DNA of 64,000 bases from Fulvimarina manganoxydans (lineage in GTDB: Bacteria > Pseudomonadota > Alphaproteobacteria > Rhizobiales > Rhizobiaceae). Location of the stretch: the NCBI RefSeq assembly GCF_900176465.1, contig NZ_FWXR01000012.1:1-64000 (forward strand). Reading direction: 5' to 3'. How positions within the stretch are numbered: position 1 is the stretch's first letter; each line of letters begins with the position of its first letter. Position numbers and translations under genes: made by a program. The notes under the pieces were generated by a model, which made no database searches, was not told where the DNA came from, and saw only the letters and a list, made by a program, of their open reading frames with translations. Positions 1-9,616 of this stretch are shown in pieces.

Positions 1-2
1 CC

Positions 3-77
3 GTCGCAACCATGCGAAAGCTCCTCACCATCCTCAACGCCATCATAAGGGACAAAAGACCATGGCAAAGCGCTTGA
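3..77 (+). mobile_element. C-terminal end of an IS110-family transposase (partial at window edge)
   Basis: The frame starting at base 3 reads VATMRKLLTILNAIIRDK followed by RPWQSA and a stop. This is the typical C-terminal tail of IS110-family DEDD transposases (MRKLL-ILNAI-RD-PW). Only the last 24 residues are inside the window, so the element lies mainly upstream. The right end of the element must be in the next few hundred bases, but I cannot place its boundary without a second copy. In the IS1111 subgroup the non-coding bridge RNA lies downstream of the transposase, so bases 78-170 could carry part of it; that is inference only. Confidence 0.7.
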
Positions 78-163
78 CCGGAAAGACAGTCGCTCCCCCC
101 TCGGAAACGAACGGTCCATATAAAGGAACATACTGGAAAGGAAGACCAAGAAAGGGAACCTAG
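62..163 (+). CDS. possible 33-aa basic peptide overlapping the transposase end
   Basis: An ATG at 62 opens a 33-codon frame (MAKRLTGKTVAPPSETNG and so on, with a GRPRKGT end) that overlaps the last codons of the transposase in another frame and stops four bases before the TTG of the next gene. The peptide is very basic. I do not recognise it. Its only support is the tight spacing to the downstream gene; it may simply be chance coding in the right end of the IS element. Confidence 0.2.
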   Translation: MAKRLTGKTVAPPSETNGPYKGTYWKGRPRKGT

Positions 164-167
164 CTGC

Positions 168-1049
168 TTGGCCGGCACGCTCGCTCCGCTCACGTCCGGC
201 GGGCAGCTTTTCGACCCGAACGAAGGCTGGGAACATCCGGAGGAGGCAGAGCCCTTGTCTTCGCGGAAGTCTTCTTCCCTCCCCCCGGTTGCGCCGCCCC
301 CCCTCCCGGAATTGTTCGACCGGCTGGCGCCGCTGACCGGGCCGCGCAAACAGCGCGCCAAGTCCGTCACGCCGGAGGAAGTCATCCAGGTGTTCAACCG
401 CGCCTTCGATGAAGTCCACGGCGCCATCCCGAACGTCGTCCGCCCTCAGTGGGGCGAAAACGCAGCCCATAAAATTCGATCGGCGCTGATGAAACCCTGG
501 AAGGACGGCACCAAGACCGAGGAAAGCGGGCAAGAGCTTCTGGCCTTCGTCGATTGGTTCGTCCGGGAGTGGGGGGACATTCGAGGCGTAGCTCTCAGGT
601 TCCGCACTCAGCGCCCCGCGCCCGAGTTCCCGACCGTTGGCTTCCTCCTCTCAGCCAGGGCACGTGAGCCGATCGTCGATTACTGGAACGGCCGGGCAAC
701 CGCCGACTGGACGCGCTCGATGCCCGCCGGAAAGCGCCGCCGCCTGGAGGAGCTGACCCGCAAGAAGGGCCTCAGCCGGGAGGAAGCCCTGGTTCAGTTC
801 GGCAAGGAACAGTCGGCCGAGGAGAACGAGCGCAAGATGGCCGAGGTCCGGCAGCAGGCGGACGACGCGACCAAGCGAGCAGCTTACGAGCGTCGAAATT
901 GGGAAGCCGAGCGTCGCACGCTTCAGAACGTCCCGGACATCAAAGAAGGGGCACGCCGCTTGCGCGAGCAGGTCGAAGCAAGAGCGCGCGGCCGGTCAAT
1001 CTTCGCGTCCCGTGTGCATCCGGTTTCAAACTCGGGGAACGACGCATAA
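168..1049 (+). CDS. hypothetical protein with charged coiled-coil C terminus
   Basis: This is a 293-aa protein of unknown family starting at TTG 168, with a purine-rich stretch (AAAGGGAA, about 151-158) as a possible ribosome binding site. The first 60 residues are Pro/Ser-rich and look disordered. Residues about 65-185 form a compact region rich in Trp and Arg. Residues about 190-275 are Glu/Arg/Ala-rich and probably form a coiled coil. There is no signal peptide or membrane segment. It lies between two IS110 fragments and is followed by a short frame starting inside its stop codon (TAATG), so it may be part of mobile or plasmid-derived DNA. A replication or partition role is conceivable, but no diagnostic motif was seen. 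Confidence 0.6.
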   Translation: MAGTLAPLTSGGQLFDPNEGWEHPEEAEPLSSRKSSSLPPVAPPPLPELFDRLAPLTGPRKQRAKSVTPEEVIQVFNRAFDEVHGAIPNVVRPQWGENAAHKIRSALMKPWKDGTKTEESGQELLAFVDWFVREWGDIRGVALRFRTQRPAPEFPTVGFLLSARAREPIVDYWNGRATADWTRSMPAGKRRRLEELTRKKGLSREEALVQFGKEQSAEENERKMAEVRQQADDATKRAAYERRNWEAERRTLQNVPDIKEGARRLREQVEARARGRSIFASRVHPVSNSGNDA

Positions 1050-1192
1050 TGAACGCTTATACCGCCGAAGAGCGCAACGCTGAAAATGAGGCGCTGGCTG
1101 ATAGCGTTACGATACGACCTAAACGCTTCCCGCTGAACAACTTCAGTCGCCCCCTAAGCGTTGCGCAATCAAGCGGTAAACTTTCGCATTAG
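1049..1192 (+). CDS. small hypothetical protein coupled to the preceding gene
   Basis: ATG at 1049 overlaps the TAA stop of the upstream gene (TAATG) and opens a 47-codon frame beginning MNAYTAEERNAENEALAD. The overlap suggests translational coupling. The product is hydrophilic, has no recognisable domain and could be a decayed remnant. Confidence 0.3.
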   Translation: MNAYTAEERNAENEALADSVTIRPKRFPLNNFSRPLSVAQSSGKLSH

Positions 1193-1584
1193 CGATTGGT
1201 ACAGAAGCTCGGTACACAAAACGTGGCGTTCAAGCCTTAAGATATTGATTTTTCGATTTAATTTTTGCCGCGTGGCGTCCCCGCTCAGCTCCACCAACTC
1301 CACCTTTCTTCATCAATTCCCATTGAAAACAATGGCTTAGGCATTAGGGCTGAATTGCCTTGCACCCAAATTCGTGCCCATAGTTGGCGTCAGCGGAGCC
1401 CAAAATGTTTGGGGAAAAATCCGAGCGGTCATCTAGATGAATGTGAGCGCGTGCTTCCCCCCTTACCGGGGGTCCCTTCGATCCCTAAAGCTCCGCGAAA
1501 GCGTTTCGATCGACGGTCACCTCAGGCACCATCTTCACTGTGACGCCAAGGCGATGCTCCTTGAGAAGCTCGCAGAGATCGGTC
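1193..1584. other. non-coding stretch between the small ORF and the IS110 remnant
   Basis: No convincing gene, RNA or terminator was found in these roughly 390 bases. Base composition is more AT-rich near 1230-1270 than in the rest of the window, which fits foreign or degenerate DNA. Possible reading frames here show no family resemblance. Confidence 0.4.
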
Positions 1585-1815
1585 TGAACTGATGCGGTGG
1601 ATGCCCCCGCGCAGCGGCATCTTGTATGCCATGACGGTTCTATAGGAACCCGTCGGAGGGCGCATCCACGACGAAGACCTGCATTTTTGGCGATCGACCT
1701 GGCAAAGGGAAGCTTTCAAGTCTGCGCCGTTGGGCTAGATGGGGCGATCGTCTACAATCGGGTGCTGTCGCGACCCCGAAGCCGTGTCGGCAAGCGCATG
1801 TGGCGGGGGCAAAGA
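1585..1815 (+). mobile_element. 5' remnant of an IS110-family element (left end plus transposase N terminus)
   Basis: From TGAACTGATGCGGTGG at 1585 the sequence closely matches the minus-strand element end at about 47862. That gives a shared element terminus, a conserved GGCAT-loop-ATGCC hairpin (1616-1630), a conserved CGGTTCTATAG block and then a transposase N terminus reading LAIDLAKGSFQVCAVGLDGA (about 1687-1746). DLAK...FQV is the first acidic motif of IS110/IS1111 transposases. Similarity is lost near 1800-1815, so only about 40 transposase codons remain and the element is dead. Confidence 0.65.
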
Positions 1816-1866
1816 TAGAGCACCCCATCCCCATCTGATCGGCACAGTCCCCTCGCAGGATGACGG

Positions 1867-2085
1867 ATGAAGGATGACGGAACCAGACTCGATCGATGCC
1901 GCTCGGGGCGATGGGTAGAACCGAAATCGACACTGTCGATTGGATTCGTGAGCGTTGGATCCAACATTCGCCGAGTCCGCGCTTGGCTGACGATTTTTAT
2001 CGTCTGCATCGGCGCGGCGATCATCAGCCTCTTTGGCGCCCGTGACATCCACGGGCGCCGCCTAAAGAGCTCTCTTCACAGCTGA
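1867..2085 (+). CDS. possible small membrane protein, unrecognised
   Basis: A 72-codon frame contains one convincing hydrophobic segment (WLTIFIVCIGAAIISLFGA, about residues 41-59) flanked by Arg-rich ends, which would be compatible with a single-pass inner membrane protein. The ATG lies in a short direct repeat (AGGATGACGGA at 1858 and 1872). No ribosome binding site or family match was seen, so this may be a remnant. Confidence 0.25.
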   Translation: MKDDGTRLDRCRSGRWVEPKSTLSIGFVSVGSNIRRVRAWLTIFIVCIGAAIISLFGARDIHGRRLKSSLHS

Positions 2086-2118
2086 CGATTTCGCGAGAGG
2101 CGAGAGGCGAGAGCGCGG

Positions 2119-3078
2119 TCAAAGCCGGGAGAGAAGCTCGGCCTTCTTGGCTTGAAACTCCTCGTCGGTCAGGATGCCGTCCTTATGGAGATCGGAGAGC
2201 TTGCGAAGGAGTTCCAAGGGATCGCCCTGCGCCGACGCCTTCGGTCGGCTCTCTTCGGTCCTCGATGCCGGGGCTTGGGATGCGGGCTGAAACACCGGCT
2301 CGGGCTGCTGGGCCGGCGCGAAAGGCTCGGCCGCAGCGCTCGCCTCGGCCGGGACGAAATTGGACGGCTCGAGATCGTGACCGGATCGTTGGGGCTCGGA
2401 CGCCGTCGTCCCAATCGGCTCCGAGGAGGCGGCGGGATCGGCCATGGTCGGCTGGGAGAGCGGTGCCGTCGCCGGACTCGGCTGGCTGAAGGAAGGCTCC
2501 GGACTCATCTCGCCGCCGCCGCTCACGAGGGGCAGGTCCTCCGCCGCGATCGTTCCGAACTGGCTGGAAAAGCGCAAGGTCGATGTGCCGCCCTGCTGCT
2601 GCGAGACGCCGCCGATCTGATGATCGCCCGTATCGTAGAGCCTGACGCCGGACCCGGTGTCGAGCGCGAGACGCCGCGCGCCGGGAAAGACGGCATAGCG
2701 CACGCCGTTCTGCGATCCGCTGGAGGACGGTTGGCCAAGTCCGTCCGGCCACCAAGCGCCACCGCCGAAACCGAAACCCGAACCGCCCATGCCCTGGCTC
2801 TGGCTCTGTCGCACCGGCAGGCGACCCTCATAGAGCGAGGACGAAGCCATGTCGGCGAGTTGGGCGACCCGGCCCTTCAGCGAATTGTTGAACATGTCGC
2901 CGATCATCAGCATTCCGCCGGACGACCATTGGCCGAAACCGCCGAGCTCGGGGTGATCGAACTGCGCCATGGTGCCGCCGCCGGCGCGCAGCGCCTCGAC
3001 CATCGTGCGCACAGCGCCCTCGCTGAAACCCGTCATGGATGCAATGCGCAGAATTTCGTCCTGACCCTCGGTCATCAT
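2119..3078 (-). CDS. SHOCT domain-containing protein
   Basis: A soluble protein of about 320 aa whose last 34 residues (DPLELLRKLSDLHKDGILTD then EEFQAKKAELL) form a SHOCT domain, a short C-terminal helical module often found at the end of otherwise unrelated bacterial proteins. The middle is Gly/Ser-rich, and about residues 185-285 are a Pro/Ala/Ser low-complexity linker. The start at 3075-3078 (MMTEGQ) is preferred because AAAGGA lies just upstream; an ATG at 3117 would add 13 residues without a good ribosome site. It is transcribed in the same direction as the protease gene upstream. Molecular function is unknown. Confidence 0.75.
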   Translation of the reverse strand: MMTEGQDEILRIASMTGFSEGAVRTMVEALRAGGGTMAQFDHPELGGFGQWSSGGMLMIGDMFNNSLKGRVAQLADMASSSLYEGRLPVRQSQSQGMGGSGFGFGGGAWWPDGLGQPSSSGSQNGVRYAVFPGARRLALDTGSGVRLYDTGDHQIGGVSQQQGGTSTLRFSSQFGTIAAEDLPLVSGGGEMSPEPSFSQPSPATAPLSQPTMADPAASSEPIGTTASEPQRSGHDLEPSNFVPAEASAAAEPFAPAQQPEPVFQPASQAPASRTEESRPKASAQGDPLELLRKLSDLHKDGILTDEEFQAKKAELLSRL

Positions 3079-3262
3079 GGGTCCTTTCTTGAGCGATCCG
3101 CCCGCGGCGAACATCACGCTTCAGGTGGACCAAACCAGCGGTCAGCGAAAGGGGGCAGGCACGATTTGTCGAGATGAACGCAGGGTTGTCGGCAGAGTGA
3201 GATCTTACGAAAGCCTCGCACCATCATCGGTAAGGGCTTTCGCGCGCCAGAGGCATTTGGCC

Positions 3263-4807
3263 TCATTCGTCGTCGAGGCAAAGAACCGGAAGAACGGAAT
3301 CCTTCACCATCGCCGTCGCATCCGGGACGCTGACGAGCTCGGCCTTGGGATTGGCCGTCAGATAGTCGACGCCATTCTTGTCGAGAAAGGTCGTGACCGT
3401 ATCCGGCCGGATCGCGAAATTGATCGACTGGGGAATGTCGCCGGTCGCATCGGCGATCGCCACAGCGTTGAGCTTGGCGGTGACGACGCCCACGACGCGG
3501 CCGGCGAGATCGACCAGCGGGCCGCCGGAATTGCCCGGCTGGACTGGCGCCGAGATCTGCAAATAGCGCGGATCGTTCATGAGGCCAAGCAGCGAGGAGA
3601 CGTTGCCGCGCGTCACATTGAGCGAGTCGGCGAGGATCGAGCGCAGCGGGAAGCCAAGCGCGAGAATGTCTTCGCCAAGACGGGGCTTGGTCACCGAAAC
3701 ACGTAGAGGATTCTCGAAGCGGCCGGAGACCTTCACGAGAGCAAGATCGTTCGCCTCGTCTACGACCTTCTCCACCGCCCGGCCATGCCCGCTGACGAGC
3801 ACCGAGCGGCACGCCTTGACCACATGAGCATTGGTCAGGACCCAGCCATCCTTAGAGACCGCGAAGCCGGAGCCCGCCATGTCGAAGGCGACATCGGAGG
3901 GGTCCTTCTCGATCGCGGACTCGCCCATGGGCGGGATCGCGAAATAGTTCGGCTGGCTCGGATCGGCATAGGCCATGGCGAAGCGGCGATCGCTCGGCGC
4001 ATCTAGATTGCGCTGGCGGGCCATCATGGTCGTAAAGGGCTTGTCGTCGCGGCTTGCCAGAAGCGGAGCGCGCGCATCGCCCGCAAAGGGCTCGAACAGC
4101 TCCGAGGCGACCGCCACATAGGGACGCATCTCTTGGCCGACCGCCGGATCGTAGGACACGGAGAAACCGCGCAGGTCATGGCTGTCCGAGCCGGATGCCG
4201 CAAAGCGCATGACATAGCTGCGCCCGCTTTCCTTGCCTTCCACCCGGAACCAGGTGCCGGCAAATTCAGCGCCCGACACCGAGCGCGTATCGGTCTCGAC
4301 CTTCAGGACATCAAAGAGGCCGCGCAAGGTCTGCCCCGTATCGGCGATACGAACGGTCTCCATCTCGACGCGGCCGTCTTCGGCGCGCCACAGATTGCCC
4401 ACATCGGTGCGGCCGGAATCGATCACACGGCCGAAGGGAACGAGGATCCGCGCGCCGGTCGCGGCATCGTCCACCAGCGAGACGCCGAGGCTGTTCTGGA
4501 TCGCGTCGGACTTGTCGACGAGGCGACGCAGCATGCCGTCGGTGATGACGCCGTCCGGCTCCATTCCGTGACGGGCCTGAAAGTCCCGAATTGCCCGCAG
4601 CGAGCGCGGCCCGATGACGCCGTCGAACGCGCCGTCATAATCGCCGGTCCATGCCAGACGAATCTGGAGGCCCTGGCGGAAATCCTTGTCCGTTTGGCTA
4701 TTGTAAGCCTCGGCCAGACCCATGGCATGGGCAGCCGGGACGGGCAGCACGGCCGGCAGCATCGCCAGCCCCAGAACCGCCATCATCGTCCGCGCAGCGC
4801 GCCGCAT
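3263..4807 (-). CDS. secreted trypsin-like serine protease with N-terminal peptidoglycan-binding domain
   Basis: A protein of about 514 aa with a signal peptide ending near PAAHA (residue 28). A PG-binding-1-like segment follows (about 33-95, GDYDGAFDGVIGPRSLRAIR), then a middle region, then a C-terminal S1C/DegP-like protease domain. All three catalytic residues are visible: His in LTNAHVV (about 326), Asp in ANDLALVKV and Ser in PGNSGGPLVD (about 426). No PDZ domain is present. It probably acts in the periplasm, tethered to or near the cell wall, in protein quality control or processing. The start at 4807 (MRRAARTMM) is chosen because it yields a standard Sec signal; the frame is open to 4876. 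Confidence 0.85.
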   Translation of the reverse strand: MRRAARTMMAVLGLAMLPAVLPVPAAHAMGLAEAYNSQTDKDFRQGLQIRLAWTGDYDGAFDGVIGPRSLRAIRDFQARHGMEPDGVITDGMLRRLVDKSDAIQNSLGVSLVDDAATGARILVPFGRVIDSGRTDVGNLWRAEDGRVEMETVRIADTGQTLRGLFDVLKVETDTRSVSGAEFAGTWFRVEGKESGRSYVMRFAASGSDSHDLRGFSVSYDPAVGQEMRPYVAVASELFEPFAGDARAPLLASRDDKPFTTMMARQRNLDAPSDRRFAMAYADPSQPNYFAIPPMGESAIEKDPSDVAFDMAGSGFAVSKDGWVLTNAHVVKACRSVLVSGHGRAVEKVVDEANDLALVKVSGRFENPLRVSVTKPRLGEDILALGFPLRSILADSLNVTRGNVSSLLGLMNDPRYLQISAPVQPGNSGGPLVDLAGRVVGVVTAKLNAVAIADATGDIPQSINFAIRPDTVTTFLDKNGVDYLTANPKAELVSVPDATAMVKDSVLPVLCLDDE

Positions 4808-4972
4808 GGTATCCCCCTCGTGATCGAACACAGTCACGCATAAAAATGCGCATGGCTCAATTTCGATCCCGGACAATTTAACCTTTCAGTAACTTTAAAC
4901 TGGATCGGGCCGAGTGAACAGCGGCTGAACATGCCGGAATTCGGCCATTTTTCCGCAACGTTAATGGCACCT

Positions 4973-6145
4973 TCACGAAGACGTGTAGGTGGCCGGTCGC
5001 GGCACCGCTCCGCCTTCATCCTGAAACGGCAAGGTCTCGATCCTGTCCGCCCGCTGCATCACCTTGCGCGTTGCGGTCAGGATCTCGTCGACGTCGCGTC
5101 CCGTGCGGTTAAAATGGGTTTTCAGAGCGCCGACGCGCTCGTCGAGACGCCCCAGTTCTTCGGCCAGATGGCGCACTTCGGTCTGGATGCGCCCGGCCTC
5201 CTGGCGCATGCGCGCATCCTTCAGAAGGTTCTGGACGAGCTGAATCGACAGCATCAACAGGCTGGGCGAGACAATGACGACACGGGCCCGATAGGCTCGC
5301 TGAAGAATTTCAGGCAGCTTCTCGCCGATTTCCGCATAGACCGATTCCGAGGGCACGAACATGAAGGCGGTGTCCTGGGTCTCGCCGGGAATGAGATATT
5401 TCGAGGCGATCGCGCGGATATGGACGTCCATGTCCCGTCGCAGTTTGGCGAGGGCGAAGTCCTCGGCGTCCTTGGTCTCGGCATCCTTCAACGCCGCATA
5501 GGCCTCCAGGGGAAACTTCGCATCGATGGCGAGCGGCGGTGCCTTGTTCGGCATAAGGACGAGACAGTCGGGACGCTTCCCGTTGGAAAGCTGCGACTGG
5601 AACCGATAGGCGGAGGCGGGAAGCGCATCGGCGACGATCGCCTGCATCCGCGCTTCGCCAAAGGCGCCGCGCGTCTGTTTGTTGTCGAGAATGTCCTGAA
5701 GCCGGCCGATATCGCCTGCCAGATCGGCGATGCGCGACTGGGCCCGGTCGATGACCGCAAGACGCTCGCCGAGCGCCGACAGGGACGAATGGGTCTGGTC
5801 GGTGGTCGAGGCGAGCGACTGGCCGATCCGGCTCGACAGCCCGTCGAAGCGATCGGCGAGCGTCCGGGTCATCTCCGCCTGGCGCGAGCCCATGATGTCG
5901 GCCATGGATTGCAGCCGCCCGGCCATTTCGGCCTGGGAGCGCAGCAGCGTCTCGATCCGCCCTTCCCCGGACAGATCGACGCCGAGATCGGCCCGCAGCG
6001 CGCGCAGCCGGCGCCAGACGCGGATCAAGAGCAACAGGAGCAAGGCGGCGAGCCCGATCGCCACGAGCGCCGCGCCGGACAGCGGCACGCCGGCGATATC
6101 GACATGGGTCGCGGCCAGAAAGGCGATGAGCGCTTCGACGGTCAT
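4973..6145 (-). CDS. rmuC: DNA recombination protein RmuC
   Basis: A 390-aa RmuC-family protein. One N-terminal membrane segment (about residues 18-42, LVAIGLAALLLLLLIRVWRR) is followed by a long coiled coil (about 60-165). The RmuC core comes next, with NKQTRGAFGEARMQAIV, the PDxxV strand in GKRPDCLVLMP, AIDAKFPLEAY and the ETQDTAFMFVPSESVYAE block. These nuclease-like PD-(D/E)xK-related motifs are diagnostic. In E. coli the protein limits inversions at short inverted repeats. The ATG at 6145 (MTVEAL) is preferred to the ATG at 6184. Confidence 0.92.
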   Translation of the reverse strand: MTVEALIAFLAATHVDIAGVPLSGAALVAIGLAALLLLLLIRVWRRLRALRADLGVDLSGEGRIETLLRSQAEMAGRLQSMADIMGSRQAEMTRTLADRFDGLSSRIGQSLASTTDQTHSSLSALGERLAVIDRAQSRIADLAGDIGRLQDILDNKQTRGAFGEARMQAIVADALPASAYRFQSQLSNGKRPDCLVLMPNKAPPLAIDAKFPLEAYAALKDAETKDAEDFALAKLRRDMDVHIRAIASKYLIPGETQDTAFMFVPSESVYAEIGEKLPEILQRAYRARVVIVSPSLLMLSIQLVQNLLKDARMRQEAGRIQTEVRHLAEELGRLDERVGALKTHFNRTGRDVDEILTATRKVMQRADRIETLPFQDEGGAVPRPATYTSS

Positions 6146-6250
6146 GGTTCGATCCTGACGCAGAACCCTTAACGAATGGATCAAATCATGAACGAAATTG
6201 GATCGATCGTCGAGTGTCGGCCTTTTCCGGCACTCGCAGCCTGAAGACGG

Positions 6251-8161
6251 TCAGCGACCGAAGCCAGCCCTTCGGCGATAGGTGGACTGCATGGCCGGCC
6301 CCTCCTCGGCAAAGAGGGCGGCCAGCTGTTCGGTCATGGCGCCAGCCAGTTCCTCGGCATCGACGATCGTCACCGCCCGGCGATAGTAGCGGGTCACGTC
6401 ATGACCGATGCCGATGGCCAGAAGCTCCACCGGCGAGCGCTGCTCGATCTCCTCGATCACGCCACGCAAGTGACGCTCCAGAAAGTTGCCGGCATTGACC
6501 GAAAGCGTCGAATCATCGACCGGCGCGCCATCTGAAATGACCATGAGAATGCGCCGCTGCTCGGGCCGGCGCATCAGGCGCGAATGGGCCCAGATCAGCG
6601 CCTCGCCGTCGATATTCTCTTTCAGAAGCCCTTCGCGCATCATCAGGCCGAGATTGTTGCGCGCCCGCCGCCAGGGGGCATCGGCCGACTTGTAGACGAT
6701 ATGGCGCAGATCGTTGAGCCGGCCGGGCTTTTGCGGCTTGCCAGCCTTCAGCCAGGCTTCGCGGGATTGACCGCCCTTCCAGGCGCGGGTGGTGAAGCCC
6801 AGCACCTCGACCTTAACCCCGCAGCGCTCCAGCGTGCGGGCGAGAATGTCGGCGCAGGTGGCGGCCACCGTGATCGGCCGACCGCGCATCGAGCCGGAAT
6901 TGTCGATCAGAAGCGAGACAGTCGTGTCGCGAAATTCGGTGTCGCGCTCCATCTTGAAGGAGAGCGGCTGCATGGGATCGATGACGATGCGGGTGAGGCG
7001 CGCAGTGTCGAGATAACCCTCTTCCAGATCGAAGTCCCAGGAGCGGTTCTGCTGGGCCATCAGACGGCGCTGCAACCGGTTGGCAAGACGCCCGACGACC
7101 CCCTGAAGGCTCGTCAGCTGCTTGTCGAGAAAGCCGCGCAGCCGGTCGAGCTCGGCCTCGTCGCATAGTTCCTCGGCGCCCACCTCCTCGTCGAATTCGC
7201 GCGTGAACACCTGATAGTCGAGCGCCATCAAGGGGTCGGGCGGCGTCGTGTTCGGCCGGCGCGAGTCGCCCGGCGTCTCGGAATTCTCCTCGCCCTCGTC
7301 GACCGGGTCTTCGCCGGTCACCTCGGAGGATTCGGCTTCGGCCGTCTCCTCGCTTTCGCCCTCGGCCTCCCGATCTTCAGCCTCGGCGGCCTCCGAACCG
7401 CTCTCGTTCTCTTCGCCGCCCTCGTCCTGATCTCGGACCTGATTGTCGCCGTCTTCTTCGTCGTCCTCGGACTCGTCGTCGTTCTGTTCGGGTTCGGCCA
7501 GTTCCTCGGCCATTTCGAGCGAGACGAGGACATCGCGCACGGCCCGGGCGAAGGCCGCTTGGTCTTCGACGATGTCAGATAGGTTTTCGAAGCGTTGGCC
7601 GACCTTCTCCTCGATGAAGTCGCGCCAGACATTGACCAAGGCCTTGGCGCTGTCGGGCGCGGCGCGGCCGGTCAAGGCCTCGCGGACCATCAAGGCGACG
7701 GCATCCTCGATCGGCGCTTCGCTGCGCTCGGTCACCGCGCCGAGATTGGAGCGGACATATTTGTCCTCCAGCATGGAGGCGAGATTGTCGGCGACGCCGG
7801 ACATGGCCTTTGCCCCGATCGCCTCGCAGCGCGCCTGCTCGACCGCGTCATAAACGGCGCGCGCAGACTGGCTGTCGGGCGAAAGCTGGGCGTGAAGCTT
7901 CGGATCGTGGCGCGCCCGTCGCAGCGCCATGGCGTCGGCCACGCCGCGCGTTACCGAGACGTCGTTCTTCGTCGCCCGTTTGGGAAGCTCGGGAAGCCTT
8001 GCCCGATTGCCGGCCAGGCCCGGCCGGTCGGAGGAGAAGGTCACCTCCATCTCCGCATCGCCCGAGATCGCCCGCAACGTGTTGGCGAGCGAACGCCGAA
8101 AGGGCTCCCGGTCGGTCGTCTTCTGGGAAGTGGGACGCTTGTTATCGCCGATCTTGCTCAT
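6251..8161 (-). CDS. cobT: cobaltochelatase subunit CobT
   Basis: A 636-aa protein matching the aerobic cobaltochelatase CobT, which with CobS and CobN inserts Co2+ into hydrogenobyrinate a,c-diamide during B12 synthesis. The N-terminal part has the CobT arrangement. The middle (about 215-300) is the typical highly acidic Glu/Asp/Ser low-complexity stretch. The C-terminal von Willebrand factor A domain carries the MIDAS motif in [13 protein letters not shown] (about residue 420) and the [12 protein letters not shown] segment. The start at 8161 ([10 protein letters not shown]) was chosen by family length. cobS, usually next to cobT in rhizobia, is not adjacent; the upstream neighbour is the divergent GGDEF gene. 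Confidence 0.93.
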   Translation of the reverse strand: MSKIGDNKRPTSQKTTDREPFRRSLANTLRAISGDAEMEVTFSSDRPGLAGNRARLPELPKRATKNDVSVTRGVADAMALRRARHDPKLHAQLSPDSQSARAVYDAVEQARCEAIGAKAMSGVADNLASMLEDKYVRSNLGAVTERSEAPIEDAVALMVREALTGRAAPDSAKALVNVWRDFIEEKVGQRFENLSDIVEDQAAFARAVRDVLVSLEMAEELAEPEQNDDESEDDEEDGDNQVRDQDEGGEENESGSEAAEAEDREAEGESEETAEAESSEVTGEDPVDEGEENSETPGDSRRPNTTPPDPLMALDYQVFTREFDEEVGAEELCDEAELDRLRGFLDKQLTSLQGVVGRLANRLQRRLMAQQNRSWDFDLEEGYLDTARLTRIVIDPMQPLSFKMERDTEFRDTTVSLLIDNSGSMRGRPITVAATCADILARTLERCGVKVEVLGFTTRAWKGGQSREAWLKAGKPQKPGRLNDLRHIVYKSADAPWRRARNNLGLMMREGLLKENIDGEALIWAHSRLMRRPEQRRILMVISDGAPVDDSTLSVNAGNFLERHLRGVIEEIEQRSPVELLAIGIGHDVTRYYRRAVTIVDAEELAGAMTEQLAALFAEEGPAMQSTYRRRAGFGR

Positions 8162-8414
8162 GGAGACGAGATAAGGGGTTTGTGCGACGATGGGCAAGGG
8201 AGCAGGCCGCCCGTCGGCGAAAAGACGATTGCGCGCCAACGCCGCATCCAGACCGCCGCCCTGAGGCTGCCGCGATTTCAGCCTGCGTTTACACGCTGGA
8301 AACGGCGAACGCATTGTTCCCCGTCACGCCTCAAGTTCAACCGTGACAATCATAGATAGTTCGCTTTATAGACGGGCGGTGCCTGAAAATTTGAGTGATA
8401 TCCGATCGATAGTC

Positions 8415-9440
8415 ATGACTGAGAAGACAAGCATCTTCGATTCGGTCGAGGCTTACCGACGAGCGGTTCTGTTCATTCTGCTGCTCTTCACCGCCACCTT
8501 CGGCGCAGTGTTCTCCATCCTCAATTTTCGCAACGACAATTACATCGCCATGGCGGGCGAATTGGCGATGGGCTGCTTCGCTCTGTGCCTCGCGCCAGTC
8601 ATCCGGACGACCCATCGCCTGCTCCTTTGGTCGTTCGTCTATCTCCTGCTCTTCAATTCGACGATGATGGCGATCATCGCGACGCCTGAGGCCTCGCCCT
8701 CGGTCTTTGCTTGGGTTCTTATGATCCCGATCCTGTCCCATATGCTGCTCGGACGGGCGCTCGGCGGCGGCGTTACGCTGGTGTTTCTCGCGATCGCCTT
8801 TTGGCTCTATATTACAAAATACGGAAGCGATGCCGCTCTCGGCAGCGACCGGGCTCTTCTCAACGTCGCGGGTGTTGCTCTGTGCATCTTCGGCTTTTCC
8901 TATGTCTATGAGACATCGCGGGCACGCGCCGAGATCGCGCTGAAACGCCGAGCTTATACCGATCCGCTGACCGGCCTTGGCAATCGCGCCGCCTTCTATC
9001 ATCGGTTCGGCGAGGCCATCGCGCGCTTCGAGCGTCAAGGCGCCGGACCGGCCATCGTTCTGCTCGACATCGATCATTTCAAGGCCATCAATGACGATCA
9101 TGGTCACGAGACCGGCGACGATGCGCTCAAACAGCTCTCGGCGATCCTGATCGAGACCATACGCCCGAGCGACGACGCCTTTCGCTATGGAGGCGAGGAA
9201 TTCTGCCTGCTTCTTAACGACACCTCGCCGGCAGAGGCTGCAAACTTTGCCGAGACTTTACGCAAGGTCGTCGAGGCTGCGGAGATGAGCCGCGAAGACC
9301 ACATGATCCATCTGACGGTCAGCCTCGGCGTCGCGACCGTTTGTGAAGACGGGACCGACCTCAAAAAGCTTCTGCAAGCGGCCGACCAACGGCTCTATGA
9401 GGCTAAGGCGAAGGGCCGCAATCGGGTCGTCTCCGGGTAA
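8415..9440 (+). CDS. membrane-anchored GGDEF diguanylate cyclase
   Basis: A protein of about 341 aa with an N-terminal membrane region of roughly six hydrophobic helices (residues 18-175) and a C-terminal GGDEF domain (about 185-340). The domain begins RAYTDPLTGLGNRAAF and has the metal-binding DIDHFKAIND. The active loop is GGEEF (about 259-263), a catalytically competent variant. It should make cyclic di-GMP from two GTP in response to a signal sensed by the membrane part. No RxxD inhibitory site is evident four residues before GGEEF (sequence DDAFRYGGEEF). The start at ATG 8415 is assumed; a GTG at 8343 would add 24 residues. Confidence 0.88.
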   Translation: MTEKTSIFDSVEAYRRAVLFILLLFTATFGAVFSILNFRNDNYIAMAGELAMGCFALCLAPVIRTTHRLLLWSFVYLLLFNSTMMAIIATPEASPSVFAWVLMIPILSHMLLGRALGGGVTLVFLAIAFWLYITKYGSDAALGSDRALLNVAGVALCIFGFSYVYETSRARAEIALKRRAYTDPLTGLGNRAAFYHRFGEAIARFERQGAGPAIVLLDIDHFKAINDDHGHETGDDALKQLSAILIETIRPSDDAFRYGGEEFCLLLNDTSPAEAANFAETLRKVVEAAEMSREDHMIHLTVSLGVATVCEDGTDLKKLLQAADQRLYEAKAKGRNRVVSG

Positions 9441-9616
9441 GCGCACCGACAAGCGCACGCTCGCCGTTGGCTGAGGGCGAGCGTGGACGATCTTGCCCTT
9501 ACAGAAAAGACATGGGCTGCCGCGAAACCGCGCGAACCCGCAAGCGTTGGAGAAAAACATCACGCGCGATCCATTTACCGCGCGATGACGTCATTCCAAC
9601 TGCAAGGGGACGATCC

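Noticed and set aside
4931-6172. A 413-codon open frame on the plus strand opposite rmuC.
   Set aside because: It is a GC-rich shadow with no domain resemblance; rmuC is clear on the minus strand.
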